The notes below the pieces were generated by a model. The model made no database searches. It was not told the DNA's origin and worked only from the letters and a program-made list of their open reading frames with translations. A stretch of 64,000 nt of DNA. Source: Aurantiochytrium sp. KH105 (taxonomy: Eukaryota; Sar; Bigyra; Thraustochytrida; Thraustochytriidae). Made by a program: the position numbers and the translations under genes. The stretch spans positions 1-64,000 of the forward strand of contig BGKB01000012.1 of the NCBI GenBank assembly GCA_003116975.1. Reading direction: 5' to 3'. Positions 20,286 through 30,287 of the stretch are shown here, piece after piece (position 1 is the stretch's first letter; every line of letters starts with the position of its first letter).

Positions 20286-21506
20286 TCATCGTGCGCGAGA
20301 CTTGGCGGCTGACCCACGTGGTTTACGCAGCTTGTTAATGTGAGCAGCGAGGTCCACACCAAAGCGCGGATGCGGCCGCCGTGCAGGCGGAGACTCTGGA
20401 GATGACGTCTCGGAGCCCGACGACATCGTGCTAACTCCTGACAAAGACTTCGAGCTGGCCGTCGATCGCGGAGCGTTCACGGCATCAAAAACGAGCTCCC
20501 GTTCGTCAATGAGAGCCTCGACAGCAGCATTTGCGTCTTTGGCGCTTGATATCGCGCTCGGACGAAGTTCGACGCGGAGCAATAAGGGACCAAAAGAGTA
20601 CGCGAGTTTAGCCGCTGTTGAGTTTTGCACTTCACCTAGCATGAAGCAGATCTCCCGCAAAATGTCCCATGACGCCACGTCCAGAGACTCGAGAGCACAG
20701 CCGAGCTGCGCGACGCACTCGTCACGAGAAATATAGGGGGACATTGCCTTGAGAACAGCCTCATTCAGTCCTTTCGGAATGAGTGGCTCCTCGCGTTGCT
20801 TCAGGTACAACTTGATGGTCTGCGCCAGCGAGAGAACATTGACATCTTCGAGGAAATCGTGCACCATGGCAAGGCTCACGGCGCTGCGCACTTTGCGCAG
20901 AACCCATTCGGGGTCGCCTGTTGGGCACGATTCCACAAAGATTCCCGGGGTCGAGCTTAGATCTGGATGTTCGCGCAAGAAACGAACGAGGGCGCAGATT
21001 CCCTCGGTATTGCCATCGAAATCAGCACATGCCGTGGTTGGGAGCGACCTTTGACTTGCGATTTGTCGCTGCAAATCTTCCATTCGCGCTTGCGAAGGGC
21101 TTGGTAGCCTCGAATGCAAAGAGTGCCCAGTCTCCACTGTAGCTTGGCCTACGTGCGGTTGTGCGACACGAATAGGGACCGGCGGTGTTGCTTCTTCCGT
21201 ACCTCTGCTCTGCGTCGGTACTGCACAAGTGTGTGCAGGAGCTGCTCTTGCCGTTTTCTTCGCCTCTCGCGCAGCTTGACGTCGCTGGAGCTCATCCAGA
21301 AGCGAGCCGGATCTTGCCGGTGCAGCTGGTCTTGCGGCAACGCACACGGAGGCTTGTGGGTGAGCTACCGCGCGAGGTTGTGCAGGAACTCGCCGCTGAA
21401 CAGAAGGCGATGTCACGGTGCTACGATCGTTAATGTCTTTCTTGTCGAGTTTATTGAGTTTTTTACCCTTTTGAATATCTGCCAAGAATCCCGATGGAGG
21501 CGGCAT
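20286..21506 (-). CDS. WH2-RhoGAP protein lacking the arginine finger
   Basis: 406 residues from the ATG at 21506; the frame extends further only to a GTG. Residues 1-20 (PPPSGFLADIQKGKKLNKLD) match a WH2 actin-monomer-binding motif (hydrophobic helix, then a Lys/Leu-Lys-Lys-like turn). SGSLLDELQRRQ near residue 70 could be a degenerate second copy. About residues 145-345 form a RhoGAP domain: TPGIFVESCPTG, DVNVLSLAQTIKLYLKQREE, PLIP, and SFGPLLLRVE. In active GAPs the motif is GIF-Arg-x-Ser-Gly, with Arg as catalytic finger; here that place is Val. So it may bind Rho/Rac-type GTPases without speeding hydrolysis. Linking actin monomers to Rho-family signals is the inferred role. Confidence 0.82.
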   Translation of the reverse strand: MPPPSGFLADIQKGKKLNKLDKKDINDRSTVTSPSVQRRVPAQPRAVAHPQASVCVAARPAAPARSGSLLDELQRRQAAREAKKTARAAPAHTCAVPTQSRGTEEATPPVPIRVAQPHVGQATVETGHSLHSRLPSPSQARMEDLQRQIASQRSLPTTACADFDGNTEGICALVRFLREHPDLSSTPGIFVESCPTGDPEWVLRKVRSAVSLAMVHDFLEDVNVLSLAQTIKLYLKQREEPLIPKGLNEAVLKAMSPYISRDECVAQLGCALESLDVASWDILREICFMLGEVQNSTAAKLAYSFGPLLLRVELRPSAISSAKDANAAVEALIDERELVFDAVNAPRSTASSKSLSGVSTMSSGSETSSPESPPARRPHPRFGVDLAAHINKLRKPRGSAAKSRAR

Positions 21507-22779
21507 GGTCTCGCGTGCGTTTGTGCGTGTGCGCGTGTGCGACTGTCTTGCTTGTTGCGAAATGCAGTTTGTGCTTTGCGCACCTTGGTCGATCACGATT
21601 TTGGATTTGCTTTTGCGAGCTTGTCTCGAGTCTGTCGGAGAGAGCTCCGATCCAAGTTTACCGTCGGTGAAGGAACTCTACTCCAAGCTTTTCGATCGCG
21701 CCGGACGACCCCTTAGCTTCTTTCAGGCAAATGCACGAGCCGTTCGCTCCGACAAGCTACACGGCCGAAGGGGACTCCCAGCGGCGAGGTTCCCCTTGTC
21801 GCTTTTGCGCCCAGCAACGAAACCATTTCCCCCCCTCGACCGCCTCTAGTCGTCACAGATCAGATCGTCTCCACTTCGCAAGCAAGGCTCGCTTTCCAGG
21901 CCTTCGCGTCCCACGAAGTCCCCAGCTGCGCTGGCACTCGCCACGCTCGTGAGGTCGACTCCCGAAATCCACCAAGTTTCTCGTCCACGTTCGCACGACA
22001 ACTCGGGATGGATGTGAGGCAACGAGGCAGCGCGGGGACAAGGGCTGCGTTCCCGCGCGGTACGCGCGTCGCGTAGTCCACTCGCCCTTGCCTTTCGGCG
22101 TGAAAGTCGCCGCGCCGCGCCATGTCCCGGAAACAGGATGGGTCCAGGCTCGGCAAGGCAAGCCCGCGAGGCGGCGGCGGCGGCGAAGGAACAGCTCGCC
22201 AGCTGCGTGCACTACAGCGCACTGTTCTAGTCGTAGTACGCACACGTGCTTGACATTGTTGCTCGATCGCTCGACTGGCCGTGACGATGCCAAAATGTGG
22301 CGTGGCGTTGGTATCAAGCGGAAGAAGTAGTATAGTCAGGGTGGCGAAAACCTGCGTGCATCCATAGCTTCGCTTGCGATCGATAGCTCACCTTGCCGCC
22401 CAGGTTCACGCGCGCCAATCGTGGCCAGGCGGATCTCGCAGCATGGCCCATCACATTCGACATCGTACCACTCCAGGCAGGCCACGCCCCCTTCGCAGTC
22501 GCCCGCCGCGGTCGCGCTCTCGCAGCCGCAGCGCGCTGCCTCGACGAGGGTCAGGCCTGGCGGCCGCCGGTGGGACACCTTGGCGCAGTACCATAACCTC
22601 TGGACCCGGAAACGGTTAGCGCGGCGGCGACGAGGACCTGCAGCAGGACCGCCTGCAGGACCTGCAGAAGGCGAGCGCGGCAGAAGCGCTTGGCGAGGCT
22701 CGCCGGCGCGGTCGCGCGTGCGTGGGTGCGCGCGCGCGTGCGTGCGTGCGAGCGAGCGAGCGAGGCGCGCGGCAGCAGG
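21507..22779. other. Divergent intergenic region upstream of CEP290
   Basis: About 1.27 kb between start codons of opposite genes. GC-rich, with CGTGCGTGCG / GAGC runs at 22720-22765 right before the CEP290 ATG. ORFs through it are out-of-frame extensions or chance frames. An upstream non-coding exon for CEP290 cannot be excluded. Confidence 0.45.
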
Positions 22780-25700
22780 ATGGGCGACGCGGAGGCGCTG
22801 AGCGCGCAGCTGGAGGAGGCCGTGCAGCTGTACGAGGAGCAGCTGGCGGAGAAGGACGACCAGCTGGCGGAACTGCGCGAGCGGACCGCGCAGCTCGAGG
22901 AGGAGCTCGTGGGCGAGGGCCGCGGAGGAGACCTTGAGCTGCGAGACGAGGTCCGCGAGGTCCGCGCGCGGCTCGAACAGGCGGAAGATGAGCTCGAACG
23001 CGCCATGGACGCGGCCAAGGGCCAGGAAAACCGGGCGCGGGAGCTCGACCTCCAGAACAAAGCCTTGAAGATGGACAAACTCAAGCTCGAATCCGAACTG
23101 CAAAAGGAGCAGGAAAGGGCTGAGTCCATGGAGGAAAATCTGCACACAATGCGCCAACGAACCGAGCAGGCGGCCGAGCACGAAGGAAGGCTTGGAGCCC
23201 GGGAAAAAAACCACAAAAAAACGCTCATCAAGGCCCTCGGTGAAAACGAACAATTGCGCTCCGAGGTGGCCCAGCTCGGCACCGACATCGAGACGCTGTA
23301 TCAGGCGGTCAACGAGAAAGATGAAGAGATGCAGAGGCTGAACAACCTACTTACAGCATCCGGCCAAGAACTCAAGGACACCGAGAGCGAGGTCGAGGAG
23401 CTCAAACGCCTCATTGTCGAGAAGGACAAGGCAATCGCCGCTGCTCACGATGAAATCAACGCTGTCACTGAAATGGAAAGCGAAATCGAGGAACGTGTCA
23501 AGACCAAGGTTGAAAAGTGGAAACAAAAGGTCAAGGACCTCCAGGGCGAGCTGCAATCGGAGCGCAAGGCGCAAGTTGATCTGCAAAAGAAATGCGACTC
23601 TCTTCTTCTCGAATCTGGCCTTCGCGAGGTCGAACAACAACTTGTCGCTTCGGAGGAAAACGCAAAGACGATGGCTCAGCAGCTTGACGAAGCGCGGGGC
23701 GCACTCGACGCCGCGCACCAGGACATGTTGGAGCTTGCACGTGAGAACGAGACCATGAAAGCGGACCAGGGCAAATTTATTGACATTGCGCTTGAAAAGG
23801 AAAAGGCAGAGATCGATCGCCTGCGTCAGGTCATCACCCACAAAGACCAGCTTCTTGAGGAAGAACGTGCTCGCTATCGGGAACTTGACGAGCAAAAAGC
23901 AGCGCTTGAGGAGGAACTTCAGGACCGCGAGTTCACTCTTGCAGAATATGAACGCGGCCACGGCCTTTCCGAGGCGGTGCTCAAGCAGAAAAAACTCAAG
24001 GGAGACATCAAGCGGCGTGACAAGGAGATCAGACGGCTTAATCAGGCGCTCTCAGAACGTATTGCCGCCCACGAAAAGCTCTATGAGACATGCCGCCGCC
24101 TCAAAAAGAAGGCTGGTGTTCCAGAAGCCTTTCAGTACGATGATCTCGAGCTCGAGGAGGGTATGAAGGGTCAGACGGAGCGACTCCAAGCTCTCATCCG
24201 TGAACTTGAGGGACAAAACGAGGCGCTCGAGGACGAACGCCTTCGCTTGCTCGAGGCCCTTCGCGTCAATGCCGCCAATATGGGCGACAAGGGCATGAAG
24301 CTGTATGGTCTCACTGCTGACCAGGTGATACAAGTCAACCAATTCGTTGAAAATCTGCGCGAGGGCCGCGTGGAGCTCCCACTAGATGACAGATCACTTC
24401 AGCTCAAGGAAGAAATCCGCGAGCTCAAGCAGCGTCTTCGCGACGCCGAGCGCGATCTTGCTGCTGCCGAGCTGCAGCTCGAGGGACACGTGCCAACGGC
24501 CTTTGCCTCTGACCGAGCAGATGGGGACAGTAGCTTTGACAACAGCGACACGGACGACGATGACGTTGGCGAGAACGGAGCTTTGCGGAATTCCTCGCGT
24601 CGCCGTCAGAAACGGCGCCATCATCATCGCTATGCACGCGGTGAGGGTGACAATGACCACGAGCACATCGAGCGCCTAGCTCGCGAGCAGCACGCAATGA
24701 TGGCCGAGATCAAATCCGACATACAACGCACCATCGCCGATTTCATGCACGCCCAACACCAAGATGATTCTCATCACTCACACAAAGCTTCGCCGAATAG
24801 ATTGTCCCGAAGTCCTAGAGTTGATCCGGGCTATGAAAAGCTTATGCAAATGCTTCAGACTAAACTTGAGGGTGGCGCGTCCGACGACGGTCCAGACTTT
24901 GATCGTGGCCAGGTCGAGTCGATGCGCAACGAGCTCGAACGCCAGTCTTCAATGAATGACCAGCTCGTGCGCCGCCTCCAAGATGCGGAGGCCATCATTG
25001 AGCGAGTTCAGCGCACAGGCCTTCGCTCTCCAGGAAGCGCGGGCCACTCGCATGCACCAAGAGCGCATCGCGTAAGCACCACACTTGAAAAACCTTCGGG
25101 GCTTGCTGCCCAACAATTTGCGGAGCAGCAGCTCACACAGTACCGTCTACCTCCCGAGGAATGGACCGAGCCGCTGATTCTGGCCAACAATCGCCTCGCC
25201 GCCTGCATGGAACGCCTTATGAAGAAAGAACGCGAAAATGCGCGGTTACAGGAGAGCCTCAGCAAGTATGCGACAAAGATTGAGACCCATGCAGCGCAGA
25301 TGGCACTCTTGTATCGTGAGCACGCTCAAGCGAAACAAGCGTGGGCGCGCGAAACATCGGGTCTTCGAAAGGAAGCCGACGAAGCTCGCGGAGAACGAGA
25401 TGCTCTGCGCGCCAAGGCACGAAGGCTCGACACCCTCTGCGCTGTTCTTGACGGGGACGATCACGATGCTCGAACTCACGCCAAGGACCTCACGCGCAAA
25501 GTGGCTATGCTTGAGGTAAATGAAGTGGTCCTCGCGCGTAGATACAACCTCGTCGTCGAGGAAGAGCGCTCCGTGCGCCACGAGAAAGAGAGCCTTCAGC
25601 ACGAAATGGTCCAGGCAGAAACTGCACTGCGTGAGCGGGTCCTCTATCTCGAAGAGTGGAAGGCGGGCGCGCAAGCTCAGCTCGACGCAATGCAGACTTC

Positions 25701-28700
25701 CATGGATCGACTTGTTCCTCGGGATGCTCACGAGCAGGTTGTACGCAAGCTAGCAACAACCAACCACAAATACCGCGACCTGCTTGGTCGCGAGGCCCAA
25801 CTGCGCGGACGGACGAGCGGTGCACAAGCTCTTCGTCGTAGAGTGCATGAGCTGGAGACAGAGCTCGAACTCTTGCGCGCAGAAAGCACACGCGCGAAGA
25901 AGGAGGCTATTGCCGTCAAGGAGCAATTTGATTGGTTGCAGCAACGGTCCAAGGGCGAAGGCTCGGTCCCGCACCAAGCCGATGTGCTGCAACAGGTTGC
26001 CAAATTTAAGGGTGAGGCCGTGGAAAAGGAAATCGTCCTTGCCTCGGCCATGAAAAAGACCGCGATTCTCGAAAAACGCGCTTCTGAGCTGCAAACAGAG
26101 CTACATGCCGAAGCCCAGCGCGGCGATCAAGCGGAGCAGGCGCTGGAATCCGCTCGTGAGGTGATCAAGAAAATCGAACAAGAGCTTTCGGAAGCACAGG
26201 AACGCTATCACGGAGGAGCGACTCGTGAAGAGCGCAAGGTCCTTGACACGCGGATCTCTGAGCTGGAAGCCATGTTTGGCGCTCTATCCCGCGAGGCCGA
26301 TCGCTTTCGCGAGCTTGCCGACATTGCAACCACGCAAGTCCAGGCTTTTGAGGCAACGCACAGCTCTCGCCAGCAAGAACTTGAGGCCCTTCGCCAGCAG
26401 CTCCGCGACGTGAATGCTCGCTCCGACGATGATGCCATCATTGGCAAGTTGCAGCACGAGCTTACCACCACAAAGGTGAGCTATCAACTCTTTGTACGCA
26501 GATTCGAAAAGGCAAAGGCGACCGCGCGACGTTACGAGCTTCAGCTACGAAAGCAAGAGGCGCAGCTTGACGAAAAGGATCGCGTTCTGCACCAAACCCG
26601 CGAGCAGGTGCGGAGACGCATACTCGCACTCGAAGGTGCACTCGAGCAGGTTGGGGTGCCTCATGGATCTGCGACGACATCTGATGTGATGATGATCGCC
26701 TCATCGGCATCAGCTACAGCATTGTCGGCCATGCCTGGGGCGGCGGCGTCCATGTCGAGCATGGAGCGACTCTCGGAAATGATTACGCGCCTTGGAGAAA
26801 GCGCAGAGCAGTCAGAGGAGGCGCTTCGCCGTTCCGAGGCCTCACGGCGAAACCTGGAGTCCGAGGTCGAAGCCATGCGTATCGAAGTTCAGGCCTCGGC
26901 CACAGCCATGGAAGATCTCAAGCAACGCGTGCTCAGTGAGGGACGGGTGGCGCACGGCACGGAGCAAGGTGAAGTCGGTCAGACCCTCGCGCACCGTCTT
27001 TTGCAACTTAACGAAAATCTCAAAGCGGCGCAGCTGGAGTGCATGCGTCAGAGACGCGAGGTCCAGCTTTTGCGCGAGGAAAAAGAGCATCTCGAAAAAC
27101 TTCGTGCGCGTGATGAAGAGCATATTCTTCGACTTGAGGAAAGCGTGGCGAACACGGAAAACACGCTGCGTCGCTACGAGGATGAGCGACGTATACGTTC
27201 GGCATCAAAGGCTCTTGTGGATGACGACGATAACTTGGGTGTTCACGTCCCCCAAGAGCTAGAAGACGATACAAACGAAAATGGGGACGCCTTGGGCTTG
27301 AGTGCCGACGCTGCTCAGCCCCATCTTTCTTCACAAGCACAACCGGCGGACGCGGGCGCTCTTCGCGAGCTTCGGCTGCAGCTGCAAGAGGCGCAAGATC
27401 GAGAGGATCGCCTCGAGCGCCAAGTCCAGGTCAAAGTCGAACAAGTACGGCTCTTGCAGAATCGTCTTCGCGCGGAAGGCCTTCCGGATGATCCGGAAGA
27501 TCTCAAGCTGGACGGCGAAAACGACAATGAATACGCCAGCGGGACTTCGCGTCGAACGGTCCAGGCAAGGGCTAGTCATTTGTACGAAGCTGACGCGCGC
27601 AAGATTCAGGCAGCCGCTCAGCAGTCTGTTGCGTCATTTAAGGACATTATTGCGCGCAAAAATCAGGCCATTGAAGCTCTTAAGAAAAAACTCGAGTTGG
27701 AGCGCAAGGGCGCGCTCGTGGAAAAGGAGCGCGACCAGGCTGAGATCGAGCGGCTCACGGAAAAGTTGTACGAAGACAATCGCGACGCAATCCACAAGCT
27801 CCGTACTGCGTACGAAGATATCTCCAAGGGCGCCATACCGGGCAGTGACGGGGACGGCGATGCGCAACAAGCCGACGCAGCATTTCATCGCGACATGATG
27901 GATCGTTTAGAGGAGGCCGACGTTCTGCTGGAGCGTAAAGACCGCCGCATTCTCGAACTTGAGGGCATGGTCGAGGAGTTGCAAATTTTACGTGGCAAAG
28001 CAGAAGATCGCGCCGGACAGAGTGCGGAAATTGCTGAAACGCTGCGGGAAAAGGTTCGCCGTCTTGCTTCGCAGAGTGAGACGCAGGGCGCCAAACAGCT
28101 CGTCAAGCAGCTGCGAGGCCAGCTTGCGGCAAAGGAAAACACGCTCGTCGGCCTTCGGTCTGCCGTTCTTGCACTGAAAACAGAGTTCGTCAAGGCTGAG
28201 GAAGAGCACGAGCAAGATCTAATCAAGCGCGATCGCGCGATGAACGCGCTCAGCGTGAACATCAAGTCTAGCGCGGCAAACGGCGCATCTCGGCGGCAAA
28301 CGGATGAAAACCAGCCCGATATGGGCAATGTCCGGGATCAAATCGATGCGCTCCGCGAGCGCGTGGAGCGAAGTCAGGAAGATCTTGACAATACGAAACG
28401 GCGAGAAGAAAAGCTCCGCGCGGAGAACAGTAAGCTGCGTCGCCAGCTGCACGAGCAGGCCGATGAGGTCGAGCTTCGCGCAGAGGACCAGTCGCGGACA
28501 GGCGCCGATGCAACCAAGCTTCAACGCAAAATTGACGAGCTGCGCAGAGAAAACAGACGCTTGCGAGAGAATCTGCACAACGCACAGGCCACACAGGCCG
28601 CAGGTACAAATGAGAGTAAAACGCCTGAAGGCAAACCCAAGCATGATGAGGTGCCCCGTCTCGAGAAGCGTATCAAAGTGCTTGAGGCCCAAAATGCCGC

Positions 28701-30168
28701 ATTACGCTCCGCGGCAAAAACGGCCGCATCGAAAAGCGATGCTGCTCTTTCCTCTGGACAAGATCCAGGAGCGGCATCGTCGACCTGGGAGGCTGGCAAG
28801 AGGCTCGAAAAGAAGGTCAGTGTGTTGCAACGCAGACTTGAGGAACGCACACGGGAGCTCGAGGCGTCGCGCGAACAGACACAGCAGGCGAAGCACTTGG
28901 TTGACAAAATGAGCCGGCAAGTGAGGAGTGCACGCGGCCCTTCCTTCGGTCATACCGCCTGGGAAAGCAACGGGTCCGTCTCGCAGGCCCACGAGGTCGC
29001 ACGAAAGCTACGACGAGAGCTTGAAGACGCGCGACGTGAACTCGAGGACCGCGATGATCGCATGCTTGAGTTGCGACGGCAAGTCGAAGTAGAGTTTCCA
29101 TCCCAGCTTGCGCAGGTCAACGCCGATCTGCGTGCGTCGAGGGCGCGGGCGCGTGACCTTGAAGAAGAGCTCGAGTCCTTTCGTTTGCGGAAGAGACACC
29201 GATCCAGTGGGGCAGATAGTCTTCAGATTGCTGAAGACCAGTACGGCCGTGAGGATGAAATTCGACAGCAGCTTGCGCAAGTGCGCAAGGATGCCCAGGG
29301 TCTCGAATCCGATCTTCTTGATCGTGACAACACAATTCTGGAGCTGCGCTTCGAGATGGAGCAGCTCTCCTCCGAAGTGGAGCGCTGTCGGCGCGACGAT
29401 GAGTCAAAATTGCCTTCTTCCGGAACGTCACCGTCGTCGCGGGGCGCGACGTCACGCGCGCCGGGAGAACGCTTTAAACGTGAGCGCGACCTCGAGAATG
29501 TCGTGGAGTCCATGAAAAAGGTAGTGAGCAAGCTGCAAGCAGAAAATGAGCGACTCAAGCGTACGCACACGAGCTCCGCTCGCTACGGCGACTTGCAAAA
29601 ACAGGTCAAGGCTCTCAAACAGGAGAATCAGGCCCTTGTAAATGCTCGTGACACCCTTCAAGATCGTGCTGTCAAGTATAGCGAGTCCTCGGCCAAGGCG
29701 ATTCGTCTTCAAGACGCTGTGCGTGGACTTCGGCGCCAAACCCGCGCACTCGAGACCGATGTCGAAAAAGAACGTGCTCGGGCAACCGCGCTCTTGAGCG
29801 AAAACCAAAAGCTTGTCGAGGAGCTTCAGCAGGCAAGTGACAGACTCTCGGCGCGGGTTCCGCGCCTGGAAGCAGGCCGTGACCAGGAAGTTGACGACTT
29901 GCGCCGAAAGGTACGTGAGCAGACTCGCGTCATTGATGCCCTGCGTTTGGAAGTCTCTGCTGCAACAGACCTAGGACCCGGGGCAGGTGCCGTCGACGAA
30001 GATGCGAGAGAAGCACTCGAAGATCTTCGAGCAGAGAACCAGCGACTCAAAAATGAGCTCAATGCGTTTGATATGGACTTTTTCGAGGAGATCGAGGACC
30101 TCAAGTACCGTTACCAGCAAGCTACGGAGGAAAATGCACGGCTTCGCGCTCGATTACTTCAAGTCTGA
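22780..30168 (+). CDS. CEP290: CEP290 homologue, ciliary transition-zone coiled-coil protein
   Basis: 2462 residues in one uninterrupted exon; human CEP290 has 2479. CEP290 forms the Y-links joining microtubules to membrane at the base of the cilium and gates entry of proteins. Nearly the whole chain is coiled coil. Segments align in order with the human protein as I remember it: LATTNHKYRDLLGREAQLRG in the middle, FRELADIATTQVQAFEATHS, LRGQLAAKENTLVGLRSAVL, LENVVESMKKVVSKLQAENE, and the end, where LNAFDMDFFEEIEDLKYRYQ corresponds to the human C-terminus. A loop of acidic then basic residues (near 590-630) is specific here. The ATG at 22780 is chosen because the upstream frame begins with GTG and is Ala/Arg repeat. 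It implies the organism builds cilia, for example on zoospores. Confidence 0.95.
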   Translation: MGDAEALSAQLEEAVQLYEEQLAEKDDQLAELRERTAQLEEELVGEGRGGDLELRDEVREVRARLEQAEDELERAMDAAKGQENRARELDLQNKALKMDKLKLESELQKEQERAESMEENLHTMRQRTEQAAEHEGRLGAREKNHKKTLIKALGENEQLRSEVAQLGTDIETLYQAVNEKDEEMQRLNNLLTASGQELKDTESEVEELKRLIVEKDKAIAAAHDEINAVTEMESEIEERVKTKVEKWKQKVKDLQGELQSERKAQVDLQKKCDSLLLESGLREVEQQLVASEENAKTMAQQLDEARGALDAAHQDMLELARENETMKADQGKFIDIALEKEKAEIDRLRQVITHKDQLLEEERARYRELDEQKAALEEELQDREFTLAEYERGHGLSEAVLKQKKLKGDIKRRDKEIRRLNQALSERIAAHEKLYETCRRLKKKAGVPEAFQYDDLELEEGMKGQTERLQALIRELEGQNEALEDERLRLLEALRVNAANMGDKGMKLYGLTADQVIQVNQFVENLREGRVELPLDDRSLQLKEEIRELKQRLRDAERDLAAAELQLEGHVPTAFASDRADGDSSFDNSDTDDDDVGENGALRNSSRRRQKRRHHHRYARGEGDNDHEHIERLAREQHAMMAEIKSDIQRTIADFMHAQHQDDSHHSHKASPNRLSRSPRVDPGYEKLMQMLQTKLEGGASDDGPDFDRGQVESMRNELERQSSMNDQLVRRLQDAEAIIERVQRTGLRSPGSAGHSHAPRAHRVSTTLEKPSGLAAQQFAEQQLTQYRLPPEEWTEPLILANNRLAACMERLMKKERENARLQESLSKYATKIETHAAQMALLYREHAQAKQAWARETSGLRKEADEARGERDALRAKARRLDTLCAVLDGDDHDARTHAKDLTRKVAMLEVNEVVLARRYNLVVEEERSVRHEKESLQHEMVQAETALRERVLYLEEWKAGAQAQLDAMQTSMDRLVPRDAHEQVVRKLATTNHKYRDLLGREAQLRGRTSGAQALRRRVHELETELELLRAESTRAKKEAIAVKEQFDWLQQRSKGEGSVPHQADVLQQVAKFKGEAVEKEIVLASAMKKTAILEKRASELQTELHAEAQRGDQAEQALESAREVIKKIEQELSEAQERYHGGATREERKVLDTRISELEAMFGALSREADRFRELADIATTQVQAFEATHSSRQQELEALRQQLRDVNARSDDDAIIGKLQHELTTTKVSYQLFVRRFEKAKATARRYELQLRKQEAQLDEKDRVLHQTREQVRRRILALEGALEQVGVPHGSATTSDVMMIASSASATALSAMPGAAASMSSMERLSEMITRLGESAEQSEEALRRSEASRRNLESEVEAMRIEVQASATAMEDLKQRVLSEGRVAHGTEQGEVGQTLAHRLLQLNENLKAAQLECMRQRREVQLLREEKEHLEKLRARDEEHILRLEESVANTENTLRRYEDERRIRSASKALVDDDDNLGVHVPQELEDDTNENGDALGLSADAAQPHLSSQAQPADAGALRELRLQLQEAQDREDRLERQVQVKVEQVRLLQNRLRAEGLPDDPEDLKLDGENDNEYASGTSRRTVQARASHLYEADARKIQAAAQQSVASFKDIIARKNQAIEALKKKLELERKGALVEKERDQAEIERLTEKLYEDNRDAIHKLRTAYEDISKGAIPGSDGDGDAQQADAAFHRDMMDRLEEADVLLERKDRRILELEGMVEELQILRGKAEDRAGQSAEIAETLREKVRRLASQSETQGAKQLVKQLRGQLAAKENTLVGLRSAVLALKTEFVKAEEEHEQDLIKRDRAMNALSVNIKSSAANGASRRQTDENQPDMGNVRDQIDALRERVERSQEDLDNTKRREEKLRAENSKLRRQLHEQADEVELRAEDQSRTGADATKLQRKIDELRRENRRLRENLHNAQATQAAGTNESKTPEGKPKHDEVPRLEKRIKVLEAQNAALRSAAKTAASKSDAALSSGQDPGAASSTWEAGKRLEKKVSVLQRRLEERTRELEASREQTQQAKHLVDKMSRQVRSARGPSFGHTAWESNGSVSQAHEVARKLRRELEDARRELEDRDDRMLELRRQVEVEFPSQLAQVNADLRASRARARDLEEELESFRLRKRHRSSGADSLQIAEDQYGREDEIRQQLAQVRKDAQGLESDLLDRDNTILELRFEMEQLSSEVERCRRDDESKLPSSGTSPSSRGATSRAPGERFKRERDLENVVESMKKVVSKLQAENERLKRTHTSSARYGDLQKQVKALKQENQALVNARDTLQDRAVKYSESSAKAIRLQDAVRGLRRQTRALETDVEKERARATALLSENQKLVEELQQASDRLSARVPRLEAGRDQEVDDLRRKVREQTRVIDALRLEVSAATDLGPGAGAVDEDAREALEDLRAENQRLKNELNAFDMDFFEEIEDLKYRYQQATEENARLRARLLQV

Positions 30169-30287
30169 GCGCGATTGGGGAAAACGAATGGGTCGAGCAG
30201 CGAACGCATGGATTGAAGATCGCTGTCGTTCGCGAGACTTGGCGACACGCTATAAAGATTTTTGTTTTATATCTTTTTTTCTTGTCT
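30169..30287. other. Very short convergent gap between CEP290 and channel gene
   Basis: Only 119 bp separate the two stop codons. A T-rich tract (30260-30293) reads as 3' end sequence for the plus gene. The two 3' untranslated regions are likely to overlap, so antisense pairing of their transcripts is possible. Confidence 0.6.
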
